Positions 5,835 through 6,000 of a stretch of DNA of 6,000 nt are shown in pieces. The translations under genes and the position numbers were made by a program. Below the pieces are notes generated by a model that had not been told where the DNA came from, did not search any database, and worked only from the letters and a program-made list of their open reading frames with translations. The number at the start of each line of letters is the position of its first letter. The first letter of the stretch is position 1. Source of the DNA: Clostridia bacterium (lineage in GTDB: Bacteria; Bacillota; Clostridia; Peptostreptococcales; Anaerovoracaceae); NCBI GenBank assembly GCA_900754805.1, contig CAAEEE010000019.1, positions 1 through 6,000 of the forward strand, read 5' to 3'.

Positions 5835-6000
5835 TTAACGAATTGATGAAATACAAGCGAGGGTTTTTTCAGTAATAAGATTTTGCTCTATAAATCCACT
5901 TGGGAGTTCAAGGATGTAGTATGCCTTGCGAACCGGTGAGCATATTTTGCCGGGCAGAATGTCATGCTCCAAGCGCAAAATTTGAAATTGCTTGTCAAAA
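5835..6000 (-). CDS. Possible C-terminal end of a convergent gene, unknown function
   Basis: On the minus strand a frame is open from the right edge (first whole codon at 5999-5997) through 54 codons to TAA at 5837-5835. Its start would lie outside the window. The visible product ends in ILELPSGFIEQN...LACISSIR, has a balanced amino-acid composition and no low complexity, but matches nothing I recognise. In its favour, the stop lies 6 nt from a hairpin that is also a good terminator in this direction, and the + strand has no comparable frame here. Against it, an open frame of 54 codons can occur by chance, and no ribosome binding site or start can be examined. Confidence 0.4.
   Translation of the reverse strand, partial: FDKQFQILRLEHDILPGKICSPVRKAYYILELPSGFIEQNLITEKTLACISSIR

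Noticed and set aside
5305..5856. 183-codon minus-strand frame opposite obg
   Set aside because: It is antisense to the conserved Obg G and OCT domains, crosses the obg terminator and has no family resemblance; it is a shadow frame.
5938..5974. GAGCAT...ATGCTC inverted repeat near the right edge
   Set aside because: It is only 6 bp with a long intervening segment and no T-tract, and it lies inside the possible minus-strand coding frame; too weak to call a site.

Overview
The window looks like a chromosomal piece of a low-to-moderate GC Bacillota/Clostridia-type anaerobe. The evidence is strong AGGAGG-type ribosome binding sites, compact T-tailed terminators, a structured leader of the L21 autoregulatory type, and the gene order rplU-rpmA-obg. 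A position near the Anaerovoracaceae/Family XIII clostridia is only a guess. Every complete gene is on the + strand.

The left block (1-3453) looks like a small nitrogen-compound or amino-acid module. It holds the 3' part of an isochorismatase-fold cysteine hydrolase (1-476), a complete APC-superfamily amino-acid permease (546-1907), and a class III (fold type I) PLP-dependent aminotransferase-like enzyme (2021-3364). The spacers are short (69 and 113 nt) and lack convincing terminators or promoters. A rho-independent terminator at 3428-3453 closes the block. The three genes plausibly share a transcript that starts left of the window. A reasonable reading is import of an amino acid or derivative, hydrolysis of an amide or ureido bond, and PLP chemistry on the amine. 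Sequence features of the PLP enzyme leave open that it is an amino-acid racemase/epimerase rather than a transaminase. The substrate is not visible from sequence.

The right block (3503-5829) is the housekeeping L21-L27-Obg unit. A consensus promoter (TTGACT-17-TATTAT) drives an approximately 87-nt structured leader, then rplU, rpmA and obg. Three points depart from the usual Bacillota pattern. L21 carries an approximately 68-residue C-terminal extension ending in a SAP/HeH-like helical module. The prp (ysxB) protease gene normally found between rplU and rpmA is missing, and L27 correspondingly starts at what is elsewhere its protease-matured N-terminus. A strong terminator sits between rpmA and obg, only 2 nt before the obg ribosome binding site.

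A symmetrical hairpin at 5805-5829 ends obg and could also terminate transcription from the opposite side. A 54-codon open frame on the minus strand runs in from the right edge and stops 6 nt from that hairpin, so a convergent gene of unknown function may begin beyond the window. I see no tRNA, rRNA, CRISPR array, insertion sequence or phage element.
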